From Dioszegia crocea (lineage: Eukaryota; Basidiomycota; Tremellomycetes; Tremellales; Bulleribasidiaceae): a stretch of DNA of 64,000 nucleotides. A model generated the notes under the pieces. The model was not told the origin of the DNA and searched no databases. It was given only the letters and a program-made list of their open reading frames with translations. Of this stretch, positions 12,473-24,238 are shown piece by piece; positions within the stretch are counted from its first letter, which is position 1, and every line of letters begins with the position of its first letter. The stretch lies in assembly GCA_001600615.1 (NCBI GenBank), contig BCKK01000001.1, positions 301,641 through 365,640 on the forward strand. The letters run 5' to 3'. The translations under genes were made by a program, and so were the position numbers.

Positions 12473-13427
12473 ATGGTGAACGGCCTCACGATTGGGCGCG
12501 ATTCGAGTGGAGCGCCATCAGGGAGTTCGACCTCATCGACAAGACAAAATTCCAACTACCCACTCCCTACTGTGGTCCTTCAACGCGTATCCCTCCGAGC
12601 GAACGAGTACATCTCACGTTCATTTCCTCTCCGAGATCTGCCATTGAATATACGGCCAGTACGTCTGTGCCAATTGTATGGAGTGTGGCCGCTGACAAGA
12701 TAGGCTATGGTGTTCATTACCGCCGGCTGGATATTACTGTTGGGCGTCCTTGGAATGGCCCCCTTGCCAGAATTACCAGTCAATGACAAGGCCTTGCATT
12801 TCTTCGGAGTACGCCCTTTCACCCTGTTCAATAGAAGCGCTGATGGTTCAGATGGGCTTCGCGACCTTTCTTGTTTACTTCATAATCCAAGTCCCAGAGT
12901 ATGTTCCTGTTCAAGTATGGAAGTCTCGCTAAACAAACCAGGAGTCCTCATAATCGAATATGGTATATCCGCCGCGCTCCACTCATTCTCACACTCACAA
13001 CAACCTTCTTAATCGGAGGAATCATTTCTGAATTCGTCCAATCACTACTACCCGTACGTGCCCCTCTTACTCCCAAGCCGAACCCAGCTAAACAACCCAG
13101 TGGAAGACATTCCAATCCAGCGATATCTTATCCAACCTCCTTGGCTCTACGCTATTCCTCTACCTCGCTAATCTCCTGCATCAACGCCATCGACGCCGGG
13201 GCGAGATATCGTCATTGTACCAACCACTGTCGTCCGAGTCGTATCGCGATGCGCAAGGTAGAGAGCATTTGTTCTCACAGTCCGGCTCGTCGCCTGTCCG
13301 ACAAGGACCCAAGGCGCAGAGGCAGGGGAGTAACGTATGGGATGAAGCGGATGAGGAGGATTCAGATTTGGAGACGGGCAGGAGAGAGGTGTTTGATATT
13401 GGTGACGATGAGGACGATCGGAGATGA
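12473..13427 (+). CDS. VanZ-like polytopic membrane protein
   Basis: Five exons joined at canonical short introns: donors GTACGT near 12661, GTACGC near 12810, GTATGT near 12900 and GTACGT near 13054; acceptors preceded by CTGAC/CTAAC-like branch points. The product has a soluble N-terminus of about 60 residues, then hydrophobic segments AMVFITAGWILLLGVLGMAP, MGFATFLVYFIIQ, APLILTLTTTFLIGGIISEF and LSNLLGSTLFLYLANLL. The pattern 'LPVNDKALHFFG' followed by TM helices is the VanZ-like signature, found in many fungi with unknown function. The C-terminal tail is acidic (WDEADEEDSDLETGRREVFD ... DDEDDRR-stop) and cytosolic-looking. Start MVNGLTIGRDSSG was chosen because upstream in-frame codons overlap the opposite gene. 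Confidence 0.7.
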
Positions 13428-13588
13428 CATGTATCTCTTGGTGGTGTTGGATACAGGCTCGGCGAGACGACCGGGCGGCGATCGGAAATTACTGGCGTCG
13501 GGACCCTGAGGTCTGTAATTACAGACTGTCTCTTGGTTATGCCTAGAGATCAGCTCAGAGACTCAGTCAACACTGAAGACACTCACAC

Positions 13589-15279
13589 CTATCTCGCAGG
13601 AGTCTCCGGAACCAACCCTCTTTCATCCTCTTCATCCGTCATGACCATTAAATCGCCCAAAGGATCCTCCTCCCAATCCGCCATTTCCAACTTGCCCACT
13701 GGCGTCTCATCCACCCGTGACTTCGCAGGAGTATCCTCAACTCTTGAGACTCTTCCATGACTATACGGCGTCTCAGCAACGTGTGATACCCTTCCATGAC
13801 TATGGGGAGTCTCCCCTACCCAACTCTGACGCCAAGGTGATTCTTCCTGAATTGGCGTAGGTTGGATATACTTCCCAAACATATTCCCATTCTTAGGTTT
13901 GGACGGTGTAGCAAAAACCAACGTATTGCTCGAAGTCGAAGTTGAGGCTTGCTCGGCTGGTCGAGACTTATCGCTAATCTTCCTTCCGAGTAATCCGCTC
14001 CGAGCAAGACTTGGTGCCCCCGGCGGTGGTGGCTGAATCTCCGGTCTATCCCTCCTCATTATTGCTGATGCTGACCGCCGCATCAATCCGACCTCTCTCC
14101 CTTTGAACAGGTCTTTCCCGCTCGGAGCGCGGATTAACGCCTTTTTGGGTGGGAGTTGGAAATTCGAGTTAGTCCGATCGATGGACGCCGACCGGGACCG
14201 GGGACGTTCTTTATCTGACGTATGAGATACAGAACGGCGCATGAGTGTGTTTTCTTCCGGAGGGATGGAGTGTCGAGGGGCAGGGGGAGCGGGACGGAGA
14301 GTCTCTGGTTTGTCGGAGGATGGGCGGGCTCGGGTGAGTTTAGGCTTTCGAGGTTTCTTAGTTGTCGATGGCTCATCGTATGGCTTCCCAAACACCTTGG
14401 AGTGAAAAGATCGACAAAACTCCGGAGAACTAATCAGCGACTATCGCAGATGTGACTCACTATTTAAGAATCACAGTCGACCAGAAATTCTGGAGCATTT
14501 CGCCCATTCCGTCATTACCCATCCCGAGCTCTGCTACAGCCTGCCACACGCTCAATCGATCAAAGAGCAATTCGAGCGCTTCTTTAGGTTGATCTCGAGG
14601 TGAAATGACAGGTTCGGTATCGCGTCTGTCCCGTTTGCGTTTCTTGGGTGGCTGGGCGTGGGGAATGTATACCAAGAGCAAGATGATTTGAATCAGAGTT
14701 CTGGAACTTTAGCTTTGACCATTGGTTCTCGGACTCACTCTCTCCTCTCGAGCTCTTCTATGAGTTTCTTGGGATGTACCGTTTCTCCCTCGACGACCCG
14801 CCGGCAACCCAGCCGCAGCGCTACGGCAGCTACTACTGCTTCCAGCTCGTCTCCTTCTATTTTGGACGCAAGCTTGGCTTCTTCCAGCTTTGCCAATCTG
14901 AACTCTGGGCTTCCATGTGCTGTGAGAGCTGTGATGAGCGGTGCAAGTACTTTCCGATGTCGGTGTTCAATCTCTGATAGGGAGAGCAAGAGGGGTGAGA
15001 CTTCGGTGGCGGATGATGGCGAGCGGAGAAGATCTTGGATCAGGTGGGAAAGGGGTGAGAGGATTTCCGGAAGGTAGAGGGATTCCAAGTAGCGTCTTCG
15101 GACTGAGGATATGGCGCTGCGATGTCAGCTCTGGGTTGCGGGCGGACGTACGTTGTCAGAATTGGCCATGAGACATTTGTGCCTTTGGAAGGCAGGGCGA
15201 TGGGGCAGGTGATGTCGATCGAATACGGCAGTCCTGGGTCAGGAGAGCTTGCTGCCGGTATAGCAGCCATCAAGGACAT
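13589..15279 (-). CDS. SLD3: DNA replication initiation regulator Sld3-like
   Basis: Four exons. The start (MSLMAAIPAASSPDPGLPYS) leads to ...VSWPILTTAISSVRRRYLES, then LYLPEILSPLSHLIQDLL. After a 38-base intron comes RRETLIQIILLLVYIPHA, then PKKRKRD, EALELLFDRLSVWQAVAEL and LQNFWSTVILKY. These elements in this order (Leu-rich block, 'RET.hQhhLLL' helix, 'DRL.hWQ', 'FW..hhh') are those I know from the conserved Sld3 (Treslin/TICRR) Cdc45-binding domain. Sld3 loads Cdc45 onto Mcm2-7 at origins and is activated by S-CDK. The C-terminal 250 residues are disordered and rich in SP/TP and RRS sites (ETPHSHGR, ETPYSHGR, EDTPAK, DETPVG), suiting CDK regulation (inference). It is divergent from RLI1, with 248 bases between the starts. 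Confidence 0.72.
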
Positions 15280-15527
15280 ATCCTTTATACTGGAACAAAA
15301 CCCAGCCTGTGTGAGCGATGAGTGTGGTGCAAGGTCGACATGGGCTGGCCTGGACGCGAAGGAAGTCGCGTCTTAACGTATTCGATCCCGCTCCAAGGTT
15401 ACGTCATGATTCGGTCTTCGCCGCTCTCCAACAGAAATTTGACCCTTGCGCCTTGTGATGACCTTTGGCTGGCTTTGAATTGGACAGAACAATAGAACAA
15501 CAATCCTCTATACATACACCTGAGGCC

Positions 15528-17557
15528 ATGAGCGACAAACTTACCCGTATCGCCATTGTGTCGAACGACAGGTGTAAGCCTAAGAAATGCAAGCAGGAGT
15601 GCAAGCGGACATGCCCTGTGGTCAAAATGGGAAAGCTCTGTATTGAGGTTAATCCCACCGACAAAAAGGCAGTCATCTCAGAGGAGCTATGTATCGGATG
15701 TGGTATCTGTGTCAAGAAGTGAGTCCATCCTCAAGCCAGCACTGACACTAGGTGCCCATTTGAAGCTATCCAAATTCTGAATCTCCCAACCAACCTCGAC
15801 TCACACGTCACCCACCGATACTCTGCCAACGCCTTTAAACTCCATCGTCTCCCCACTCCCCGTCCCGGCCAAGTCCTCGGTCTGGTGGGAACGAACGGTA
15901 TTGGAAAATCCACCGCACTCAAAATCCTCAGTGGGAAACTCAAACCCAATTTGGGCCGATTCGATAACCCTCCGGAATGGGCAGAGTTGCTCAAATATTT
16001 CCGAGGGTCGGAATTGCAGAACTTCTTCATGAAGGTTCTAGAGGATGAGATTAAGGCGGTGACGAAGCCTCAATATGTCGATCAAATACCGCGCTCGATC
16101 AAAGTGCCCAATATGACGGTGGGAAAGATGTTTGATCGTCAGACGGAATTGCCGAATCGGGATCAGCTCGAGACGGATTTGGAGTTGAAGGGATTGCAGG
16201 AGAGAGAGGTCGGACAGTTGTCGGGTGGAGAATTGCAAAGGTTCGCCATTGCCATTGCGTCAGTTCGTGCGGCAGACATTTACATGTTTGACGAACCTTC
16301 ATCATACCTCGATATCCGACAGCGTTTGGCGGCGGCCCGTGTTATTCGAGGTTTGGTCACTCCTACCAACTATGTCATTGTGGTCGAGCATGACTTGGCC
16401 ACTTTGGATTATCTCTCCGACTTCATCTGTGTCCTCTATGGTGTTCCAGGGACATACGGTGTAGTCACCATGCCCTATTCCGTCCGAGAGGGTAAGTTCT
16501 ACCGCTTTGCTTGGCTGACATCAGGTATCAATATCTTCCTGGACGGAATGATCCCAACTGAAAATCTCCGATTCAGAGATGAATCCCTCACTTTCCGGAT
16601 ATCCGAATCTGCAACCGACGAGATTCTGGTCCAAAAGCCCCAAAAGACAAACTACCCAGCCATGACAAAGACCCTCGGCGGTTTCAAATTACACGTCGAC
16701 CCCGGACAATTCTCGGCGTCAGAAATTATCGTCCTGCTCGGAGAGAACGGGATGGGCAAGACGACGTTGGTTCAGCTTCTAGGTGGGAAGTTGGACCCGG
16801 ATGAGGCGGATCGGGCGATGGGTTTGAGGGTATCGATGAAGCCTCAAACAATCAGTCCTAAATTCCCCGGAACGGTCAGGATGCTTTTGATTAAGAGAAT
16901 TAAGGCGGCTTTCATGCGTAAGTCTAGTGTCTGCGACTTCGCTGATGATTAGACCCACAATTCAACTCGGACGTCATCAAGCCTATGCAGATCGAGCCAA
17001 TTATCGACCAGGATGTTCAAACGTGAGTCCACATCCAAGTCGTAGCTAATGTCCAGTCTTTCCGGAGGAGAATTACAACGTGTCGCCATCGTTTTGGTGC
17101 TCGGTGTCCCCGCCGACGTTCTGCTCATTGACGAGCCGTCCGCCTACCTCGATTCCGAGCAGCGTATCATTGCTGCCAAAGTGATTAAAAAATTCATCAT
17201 GGGGTCGAAGCGTACGGCATTCATTGTCGAGCACGATTTCATCATGGCCACTTACCTTGCCGATAAGGTGATTGTATTCGATGGAAAGCCGGCCGTGGAG
17301 TCTTATGCGAGAAAGTAAGTTCTAAACAGGAGTTTGGCTGACGATAGACCCGAGGGTTTGTTGACTGGGATGAACAAATTCTTGCGTTCGCTCGATATCA
17401 CTTTCCGACGTGATCCGACCAACTACCGACCGCGCATCAACAAGATGAACTCGTTGAAGGATAATGAGCAGAAGGGTGAGTGGATACCATCGGAAGATTG
17501 GGATCAAAAGCTGATGTTATAGCATCTGGATCTTTCTTCTTTGTGGATTCTGATTAG
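15528..17557 (+). CDS. RLI1: ABCE1/Rli1 ribosome recycling and biogenesis ATPase
   Basis: The ATG at 15528 gives [20 protein letters not shown]. The N-terminal ferredoxin-like domain has both cysteine clusters ([17 protein letters not shown] and [13 protein letters not shown], the second spliced across the first intron). Two ABC domains follow: Walker [10 protein letters not shown] and GENGMGKTT, signature LSGGELQR twice, Walker [11 protein letters not shown] and [10 protein letters not shown], and switch histidines in VEHD twice. The hinge and C-terminus ([19 protein letters not shown] ... [15 protein letters not shown]) are typical. Introns lie near 15720, 16494, 16919, 17023, 17316 and 17476. 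The protein splits ribosomes after termination and is needed for 40S/60S export. It is essential, full length and ordinary. Confidence 0.95.
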
Positions 17558-17847
17558 ACGTTTGCGTAGATGGTACATGCACAGGCACGGGCCCGCGCGA
17601 CCCGTCCGGATATTGAGGACAAGTATGAAACGCATCAAGGGGTTGAAGCTTGTTTCAGCGCCCGATGACCCTCCTTTCCTACTAATCTAATCTGGCTAGG
17701 TCCCAGGCACGGGCGGGATGGGTAAAGGAGGGTGGCGTCTGTGAAGGAAAAACGAGGGGGGTGGTTGTGTACTGATGTCAAAGCTCTTAATTCGATCATG
17801 AGCCCCTCACTCCTGTATAAGATATCACAGCTACCCTGACCACAGCC

Positions 17848-19799
17848 ATGCTCTTCTTCAACACCAGAAAAGACAGCAAAGATACCAAAGTGAGTTCCGA
17901 CCCCCATTCCCCATCCACACACGCTGACTCCCCCATTAGAAAGGCCCTAGTCTGCTCGAAACTCTCGCGAGAAAGTTCACCCAGACACCAGCGGTATCAA
18001 CAACCATCTCCACCTCAGTGACGAGCGTCATCAATAACCCTAGTCGATTCAAGGGTCGTAATCTGCTCGCCCTCCTAAAGCGCCCGTCAACCCCTTCACC
18101 CATCACGTCAGCCCCTCCTCCAAATTACCTCCAGGGCAATCCTGATCCCTTCGCATGCTCCACACTCCTCATAACGACTTCTTCCCCCCGGTCTGACTCT
18201 CTCTACGCTCCTTCCACACTCTTGACCGGCACCATGCGGAAATCTGCGCGATCGAGCATATTGTCCGCTTTGATCATGGATGATGATGATACCCATACGC
18301 CCGCCTACATCCCATACCTCCCTTTCTTACCCGAACATATCCTCGATGGGATTGCGAGTTACTCGAATACGGTGGCGTTACGGCGGATGATGTGGACGTG
18401 TAGGGCCTTGAGACGGGCTGGGGAAAGAGGACTCCGGGGATCATATGCAGATTTATCAGTAATCACTTTCCCTCCCTTGATCCCAGGCAGTAAGTCCCCT
18501 TCTTCAACTCCCATGTACTGGCTGATCCGCGCTAGTCTTCTCACGTCCTAATCCCAAATTAGCCCTTATCGACCCGGCCCGCTGGGCCCAACTCCGGCAT
18601 ACAAACCAGCACGCTCAATCCCATATCGACATCTACCCCGCATCCGGCCCTCTCCTCCGTCGACTCAAAGTCGAAGTGCGCACCGACGACAGGTCATCAG
18701 GCTGGGACCTCATCGAGCGCTTCTCTCCCCAACTCGAGCGTTTGACTGTCCACGCGCTCGACGAACTCTGGCTCAGCCCTCTCGAATATGACCAAGACGA
18801 AGATGATGACTTCCCCATCTACCCTCCCACCGACCCTCTCCATAATTGGTCTTTGGCCTTCTTCTTCCATCCCCTCCAACTCTCTTTCCCCAACCTCACT
18901 ACCCTCACTATCGCGTCTACGGCCCGAACAGCCTCCTGGCTCTCCCTCTTCACTAATTTCGGCCCCATTCCTAATCTCCGCACCCTGTCACTTAGCGCAT
19001 TCGGGCGTGACGATCTCGATCTCGACGACGTCCCGGTGGACGTCGATGCGGAGTTCGGACCCTTTCCCAAACTTCATTCACTCACCGTCTCGGGAGATGA
19101 CGGTCCGATGGCCGCACTCTTACACGCTGTCATAGCCCGCTCGAACCACATTCGTCATCTCGTCATCTACAATACCTCCCAGACTTGCCTAACCGACACG
19201 ATCCGGGAGATAGTGGAGGATATCCTGGTCTGCCAGCAGCTTGTTGGTCTAGCGATATATGGGCCCATCACCGCCGAGATTCTCAGCATCATGGCGATTT
19301 GTACTTCGGTTTTGGAGGATGGGAAGGAACCGCCCCATGAAAAGTTGAGCGAGTTGAGGGATCTGGTCATTGAGTCTGAACTTGATTACCCGCTTTTATT
19401 CCTCGTAAGTCCTTCAAAACTGAACTATTGACAAATGGCTGATTGCAGATTGACGAAGCGCCAACTCTTGATCTTCCCTCTCTGGAACGTCTAACCTCTA
19501 TCCAACGCCGCCCCATTCGTCCTCCACCCGGTATGATCCAAATGCCTTCGGGCGACTACGTGTTTGACGACCGATTTACCCTTGAAGATTCACACGAATT
19601 CTACGATGAGCATACCCTGAGCAAGGTGTTGGAGCAGTATCCGACATTGAGGAGGGTACAGTGGGCGAGGGCGTACGTTAGTGATCCGTTCGTCCAGTAC
19701 CCAGCGTCAATGTGGGAGAAGCGCGGGGTGGAGGGGTGTGTGTATAGGAGGGCGAAAGGGCAGAAATTAAGGCTGTTGACGGCGCCATTCACTGGATGA
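17848..19799 (+). CDS. F-box-like protein with LRR-like C-terminus
   Basis: A short first exon (MLFFNTRKDSKDTK) splices to KGPSLLETLARKFTQ. A disordered Ser/Pro region precedes an F-box-like segment (YLPFLPEHILDGIASYSNTV ALRRMMWTCRALRRAGER). An intron near 18490-18535 leads to a long solenoid-like part with repeated leucine-rich strands (LSFPNLTTLTIAS, IPNLRTLSLSAF, FPKLHSLTVSG, NHIRHLVIYN, QLVGLAIYG, LSELRDLVIES, YPTLRRVQWAR). An intron at about 19404-19448 joins ...LLFL to IDEAPTLDLPSLERL. This architecture is common in basidiomycete F-box proteins, which act as SCF substrate adaptors. The F-box itself is degenerate, so the SCF role is inference and no substrate can be suggested. Confidence 0.7.
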
Positions 19800-20112
19800 G
19801 TTTGAGTGAGCATGGGGTCGAGGATAGATGGGAGAGTGGATGACTGTGGATATAGGTGATATTGGTTCGAAACGAGAGATGGGTCTCAGATCTAAGGAGG
19901 AGATATCATAACATGAAAAGGCTACTCTCGATACCTGTCTCTTCCTACTAACCCAGTACAACATTCCCACTGCTACTCGTAGCTGCCTACAACATGTCCA
20001 TCCCACTCTCGCATGCCCTGGATACACCGTCAAACCCCCACATTCCTGATTCTCACTGACCCTGATGAAGTCAGAACCAACCTGAGCGATCGCGGACACT
20101 GTGAGAACTCAC

Positions 20113-20731
20113 CTAAGCGCTGAAAATGTTGATCCACAAGGCAGTGCTGACTCCCAAGAGGATAATGTACGCCTTTCCGACATTCTTTCGTGAACCAAGT
20201 GGCGAGGCGGATGAGTTGGAAGCACTGCGAGATGTACTGGAGGCCGCAACGGATGATACACTCGATGGCCTGACGGATCCGACGGCCGGAGTAGACGTGA
20301 CTGCCACTGCGGCGGCTACACCTGACAATATGAGCTGATTACCGAGTTGAGACAGAGAGGCAGAACGTACCACTCGTTTCCAACCTTACACCAGTCACAG
20401 TTCGCGTGTATGTCCGGGAGCCAGGAGGATTATTGGGGTACGTGTCCGTCGTCAGGTAGGGCCTCGTAGTAGCCTTATAATTCGGACCACTGCTCTGCTG
20501 ACAGGGACCGGAGCTCAGACAGACAATCGCGTTTCGGGTGCCTTGGGTATCGCAGATGAATGTACCGGCAACGCCGTTGACGGGTACAGGGAAGACTGTC
20601 TCGGTCGAAGCGTCGCAAAAGGCGCAAGACCCCGTCGAGCCGACAGTGACAGAGCTACCGAGTACACCGTAGTTGGTGTAAGCGTAAGTGACGGTGCAGA
20701 AGCCGCTGACAGATAGACCTGCTATAGGCAT
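20113..20731 (-). CDS. Small Cys/Ser-rich protein with C-terminal hydrophobic tail
   Basis: The ATG at 20731 starts MPIAGLSVSGFCTVTYAYTN. An intron with donor GTACGT (near 20370) and acceptor TTGTCAG joins ...RLETSG to VAAAVAVTSTPAVGSVR. The first 120 residues have about seven cysteines (GFC, CAFC, FIC, IVC, GPC). A Ser-rich stalk follows, then a hydrophobic C-terminus (AYIILLGVSTALWINIFSA-stop). That tail could be a GPI-attachment signal or a tail anchor. No N-terminal signal peptide is visible, so a missed upstream exon is possible. A TATA-like TATAAATG at about 20796-20803 (minus) sits 65-70 bases before the ATG, supporting this start. No family recognised. Confidence 0.5.
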
Positions 20732-21635
20732 TTCGAATGTTGTATAAGGGAGTTAATAAAGAGGACAGTACTCAAGACCGCTGACAGAGTCGTCTCATTT
20801 ATATGAATCGTTCCCGGAATATTGAGTATCACTCGACTGGCCCGGAGTCAGCTTGGCCGCGATATCACAGCTTGCTTTACCCGCTTTACCAAGACCCCGG
20901 ATTGGCAAAGCGCACGCCTGGACGGGGTCCTGCAGGGTCCTGCTGTAGGCGTGATACAGGCACCCGAGTGGGATTCCGGTAATTAGCGGCAATTGGGTAA
21001 GATTGCGGTTCCGCATATGTTCCGCCGCCTTCTCCCGCGCCAGTCAGACAGGGAGGACCCTGGATCGACACTTCTCCGTCCTTGCTCGATCTTCCTTGTC
21101 GATCATTGTCGATCCTTCAGGCTACCTAATCTTTACCCAGTCCAGCAATAATCACTTACGGTCCTACGGGGTTGGATGTCAAAGAGCCTGGACTCTGGCT
21201 TACGACTCGAGCACTAGCTCTCTGACCAAATTTGAAATTCACCCATCAGGCTTAATGTAACTCGAGTTTCCAACGGAGCGGATGTGAGACATGTAAGCAC
21301 CGATTGCATCTGGACATCGGACCGTGGCCATTCCAATGAGGTTGAGGCCTTCCGGATGTAGTGCGGTCGTGCCGTGAGTGAAGCTTGAAGCCGAATCGCG
21401 CAGCGGGAAGGTGCTGCTGTCCATCGGCATGCGGACCCAGTCTCAAGTGGACCGGAGTGGAGGTTGATGATGCCGCTCTCATCTGACACAAGATTGCGAA
21501 CCCTGGCATCCACACACCTTGCGCATGCCGAGTACACTCATCCGCGGACAACGAAAGCTCACTTCAACAAACTCATATACGTCAGATCACTTTTCCGCTA
21601 CAGATCACTACATCGATTGGGAGAGGTGATTCAAC
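20732..21635. other. Intergenic, divergent promoter region
   Basis: About 0.9 kb between two divergent genes. A minus-strand TATA-like element lies near 20796-20803. No spliced coding model with convincing composition was found on either strand. Confidence 0.45.
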
Positions 21636-23853
21636 ATGAACAACTGGCATGGTAACAATCCTCATGGGTATGCCTTCGTCCCCAACGTGAGTCTGACGAG
21701 TACCCCAGCAGTCACGGATGACATGCTCACGACCAGTAGCCGGGCTGGGAAAGGCCCGCTGAGTCTGGTCAAGCGTATCCACTTCCGGATGTGAATCATG
21801 CGAGATTTGACCCATATGCCCCTGCCGCTCCGGTGAGATTACGAGTCGATCCGCAGTCAAAGAGTATAGCTAACGTGGATGCAGATCCGAGAGTCTGGCA
21901 GGTCTGGTCGAGCCTACCCGTCCCCTGACACGGGTAACATGAGATACGACCCACACGCTCCAGAACCTACCACTGTGAGACCAGAATCAGGAGTGGAGCT
22001 CATAAGCGCAGTATCAATCCGGACCGGCTAGATCTGGCTATGCTTATCCTGGAACTGATACTGGCAATGCCAGGTATGATCCTCACGCTGCAGATCCCGT
22101 AAGTTTCGTGGGCTGCCACATCAACGACATACTTGTAGCTTATGAGTCTAGCCCAGCGCAAGAGGCCCCTCCGGACCTACCGCACCGGATCCCCCAGCAT
22201 CTCCCCCGCTGTACAAGACCTATCCCAGCCACGACGGCTCTAAAGACCCACCGAAGAATGAATCCCCCAACCAAATGCCGGATGTGGGATATCGGAATCG
22301 AGGGTCAGCCTATCAGCCCATGCGGTCCACCGGTCGATACCGTGCCTGGCTTGCTGGCGCGCTCTTGCTCACTGCCTGCACTGCGGTATACCTCGCTCTA
22401 TCCCTGCGACTCTTGATTGGCCAGCCCCTCTCTCCATCGGACGGATTTGAGGATGGTCGTACGTTCCGACAGGTTGGACTTCGCCTCGTTGAGGCATCGG
22501 TCGTGACGCGCTCAGCTCTCAACGCTGCAATCACGATACCCACGTCGATCCTTGCGTGGATGGTCCGTCGCGCCCACCTCTTGTGCTCTCGTCAAAGTCC
22601 ATCCGGTCAACTCGAACCCACTCTTTGGCGGTCTCACGTCGCATGGTCCCATCCCATCAACTACGTCACCTCCGTGATACTTTTACTTCTCATCACGGTA
22701 ACACAAGCGGCCGCAGCCTCAGTCATTGTGCTGTACTTGAATCAATTCCCCCCGAGGTCGCTCTTTTTGATCTACTCCCCTTTGGGAATGGTTATCCATT
22801 CTGGCGGTCTGTTCTGCCTATCTCTATGGGCGTGCGCCACTACCAGAAGCATGCATCGGAGCATGGGTAATCAGCTGCACGAGCAGTTTCCACCCGGACA
22901 TCAAGGCGCAGGCGGTGTTGATTCAAAGAGCTTCGACTACCCCTTTCCGATGCGCAGCAGGATTCGAAACATCTTCATGCGGACCAACCTCGCCTGGGCG
23001 CTCATCAGCGGGATCTCCCTTCTTGTTTTCTTCGTCTGGCACAGCCTGCGCGTTCTCCATTTCTTCTTTGAGGATGGCCGCCCGGGCCAAGCCTTCACGT
23101 TTGCCACGTATTTCGGCTGGTTCCCCCGATCTCATGGCATCGAGCCTTATGCCGCCTATAGCAAGGCCCTTTTCCTCATGGTCCCCATCCTCCTCAGTGT
23201 TGAGCTCTTCCTGCAGAACGGCGAAGCTGTTATTACTCGTCTGTACTGGCAGAGTGAGTCCTCGTCGCGAGAATTGCGACTGATTAGCCAGAACTTTGGA
23301 CATTGCGCGCAACCGGCGTCGTTCGGCCTGAGACTATGGTTGAAGGCTTTAGATCCGTTCGCTCTAGGCCGCATCTCGTATGGCTCAGCCTAATATCCGC
23401 TGTGGAGAGCTGGGCGATCGCTAGCACGTTAACAATCGACGGAGAAGTCGAAGAGCAGCTCATCAAGTCACCCGTACTGGACCTCGTGCACGTATTAGGT
23501 ATCGTCGAACTCAAGTACTTCAGCGGCTACGCCATTGTATCCGCCATCCTCATCTTGCTCCACCTCATCGCCTTAGTCATCGCCGCTTCCTTGTACAAAA
23601 GAAGTCAGGACGGCCTCGACAATTTTGGCGACAAAGCTCAGTGGATAGGCAGCGGGATATCGGATGCGCAGCGAGATGATACGTGGGGTGCAGTTGTCTT
23701 ACCTTCGACCGCGGGGCCAGGGCGATTGGGTTGGGGTCCTCAGGCCGTCTCGCCCCCTCCTCCGGGAGTTTATACTTTCCGTATGTTGTCGTTACCCTAT
23801 ATATGTCTACTCTCCCTGAGCGATCGAGGCTGATATCGACAGTTGTGAGATAG
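21636..23853 (+). CDS. Polytopic membrane protein with exon-repeat N-terminus
   Basis: Seven exons. Exon 1 (21636-21686) encodes MNNWHGNNPHGYAFVPN. Exons 2-4 (21740-21832, 21885-21974, 22012-22098) are three related modules described separately. Exon 5 starts about 22152 (PSARGPSGPTAPDPP) and runs to 23250. About eight hydrophobic segments follow, among them AWLAGALLLTACTAVYLAL, YVTSVILLLLITVTQAAAAS, WALISGISLLVFFVWHSL and YAIVSAILILLHLIALVIAA. A 40-base intron with acceptor GATTAGCCAG joins ...YWQ to KLWTLRATGVVRPE. The last intron (23780-23842) leaves the ending YTFLVR-stop. The Pro/Tyr-rich N-terminus and acidic C-terminus are presumably cytosolic. I recognise no transporter or receptor family, so the function is unknown. 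Confidence 0.65.
21740..22098 (+). repeat. Triplicated symmetric exon
   Basis: Three consecutive exons of 93, 90 and 87 bases, all phase 0 at both ends, encode variants of one module: [R/P]..SG.[A/S]..AYP.[P/T]D[T/V]..[N]xR[Y/F]DP[Y/H]A followed by Pro/Ala. Exon 2 ends NHARFDPYAPAAP, exon 3 ends TGNMRYDPHAPEPTT, exon 4 ends TGNARYDPHAADP. The introns between them are 52 and 37 bases and are not alike. Phase symmetry means each copy can be added or skipped without breaking the frame. Confidence 0.75.
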
Positions 23854-24238
23854 GCCAGTGAATGAGGAATCTGGTGGGATATGAGTAAGTCTCGTCCGCA
23901 CCAAGGCTGACCATCAGTGTATCTGGTACTGCTTTGTCAGTCGCAATTAGGGGTGTACAGAGCGTATATAGCTATTATCGGGACAATGGCTTGATCTTTG
24001 TTTTTGAGGGAAATTGATCGTATCTGAGTCAGTGTAGAATTCTGACACCATGAATCACTTGAGTCAGCCCCTTTAGCTGCCGTTCAAGATGAAGGGGTGT
24101 AAGCGAATCCATGGAGACGGAAAGTCCGCTAGTCTTGTTGAGCTGCTGGTGTGAAGCATCTGTGAAGAAGCTGCATCCTGGAAAACACTCCGGAGCTTCG
24201 TTCCAAGACGTTCGATCAGAGTTATCGAGAGCGTACAA

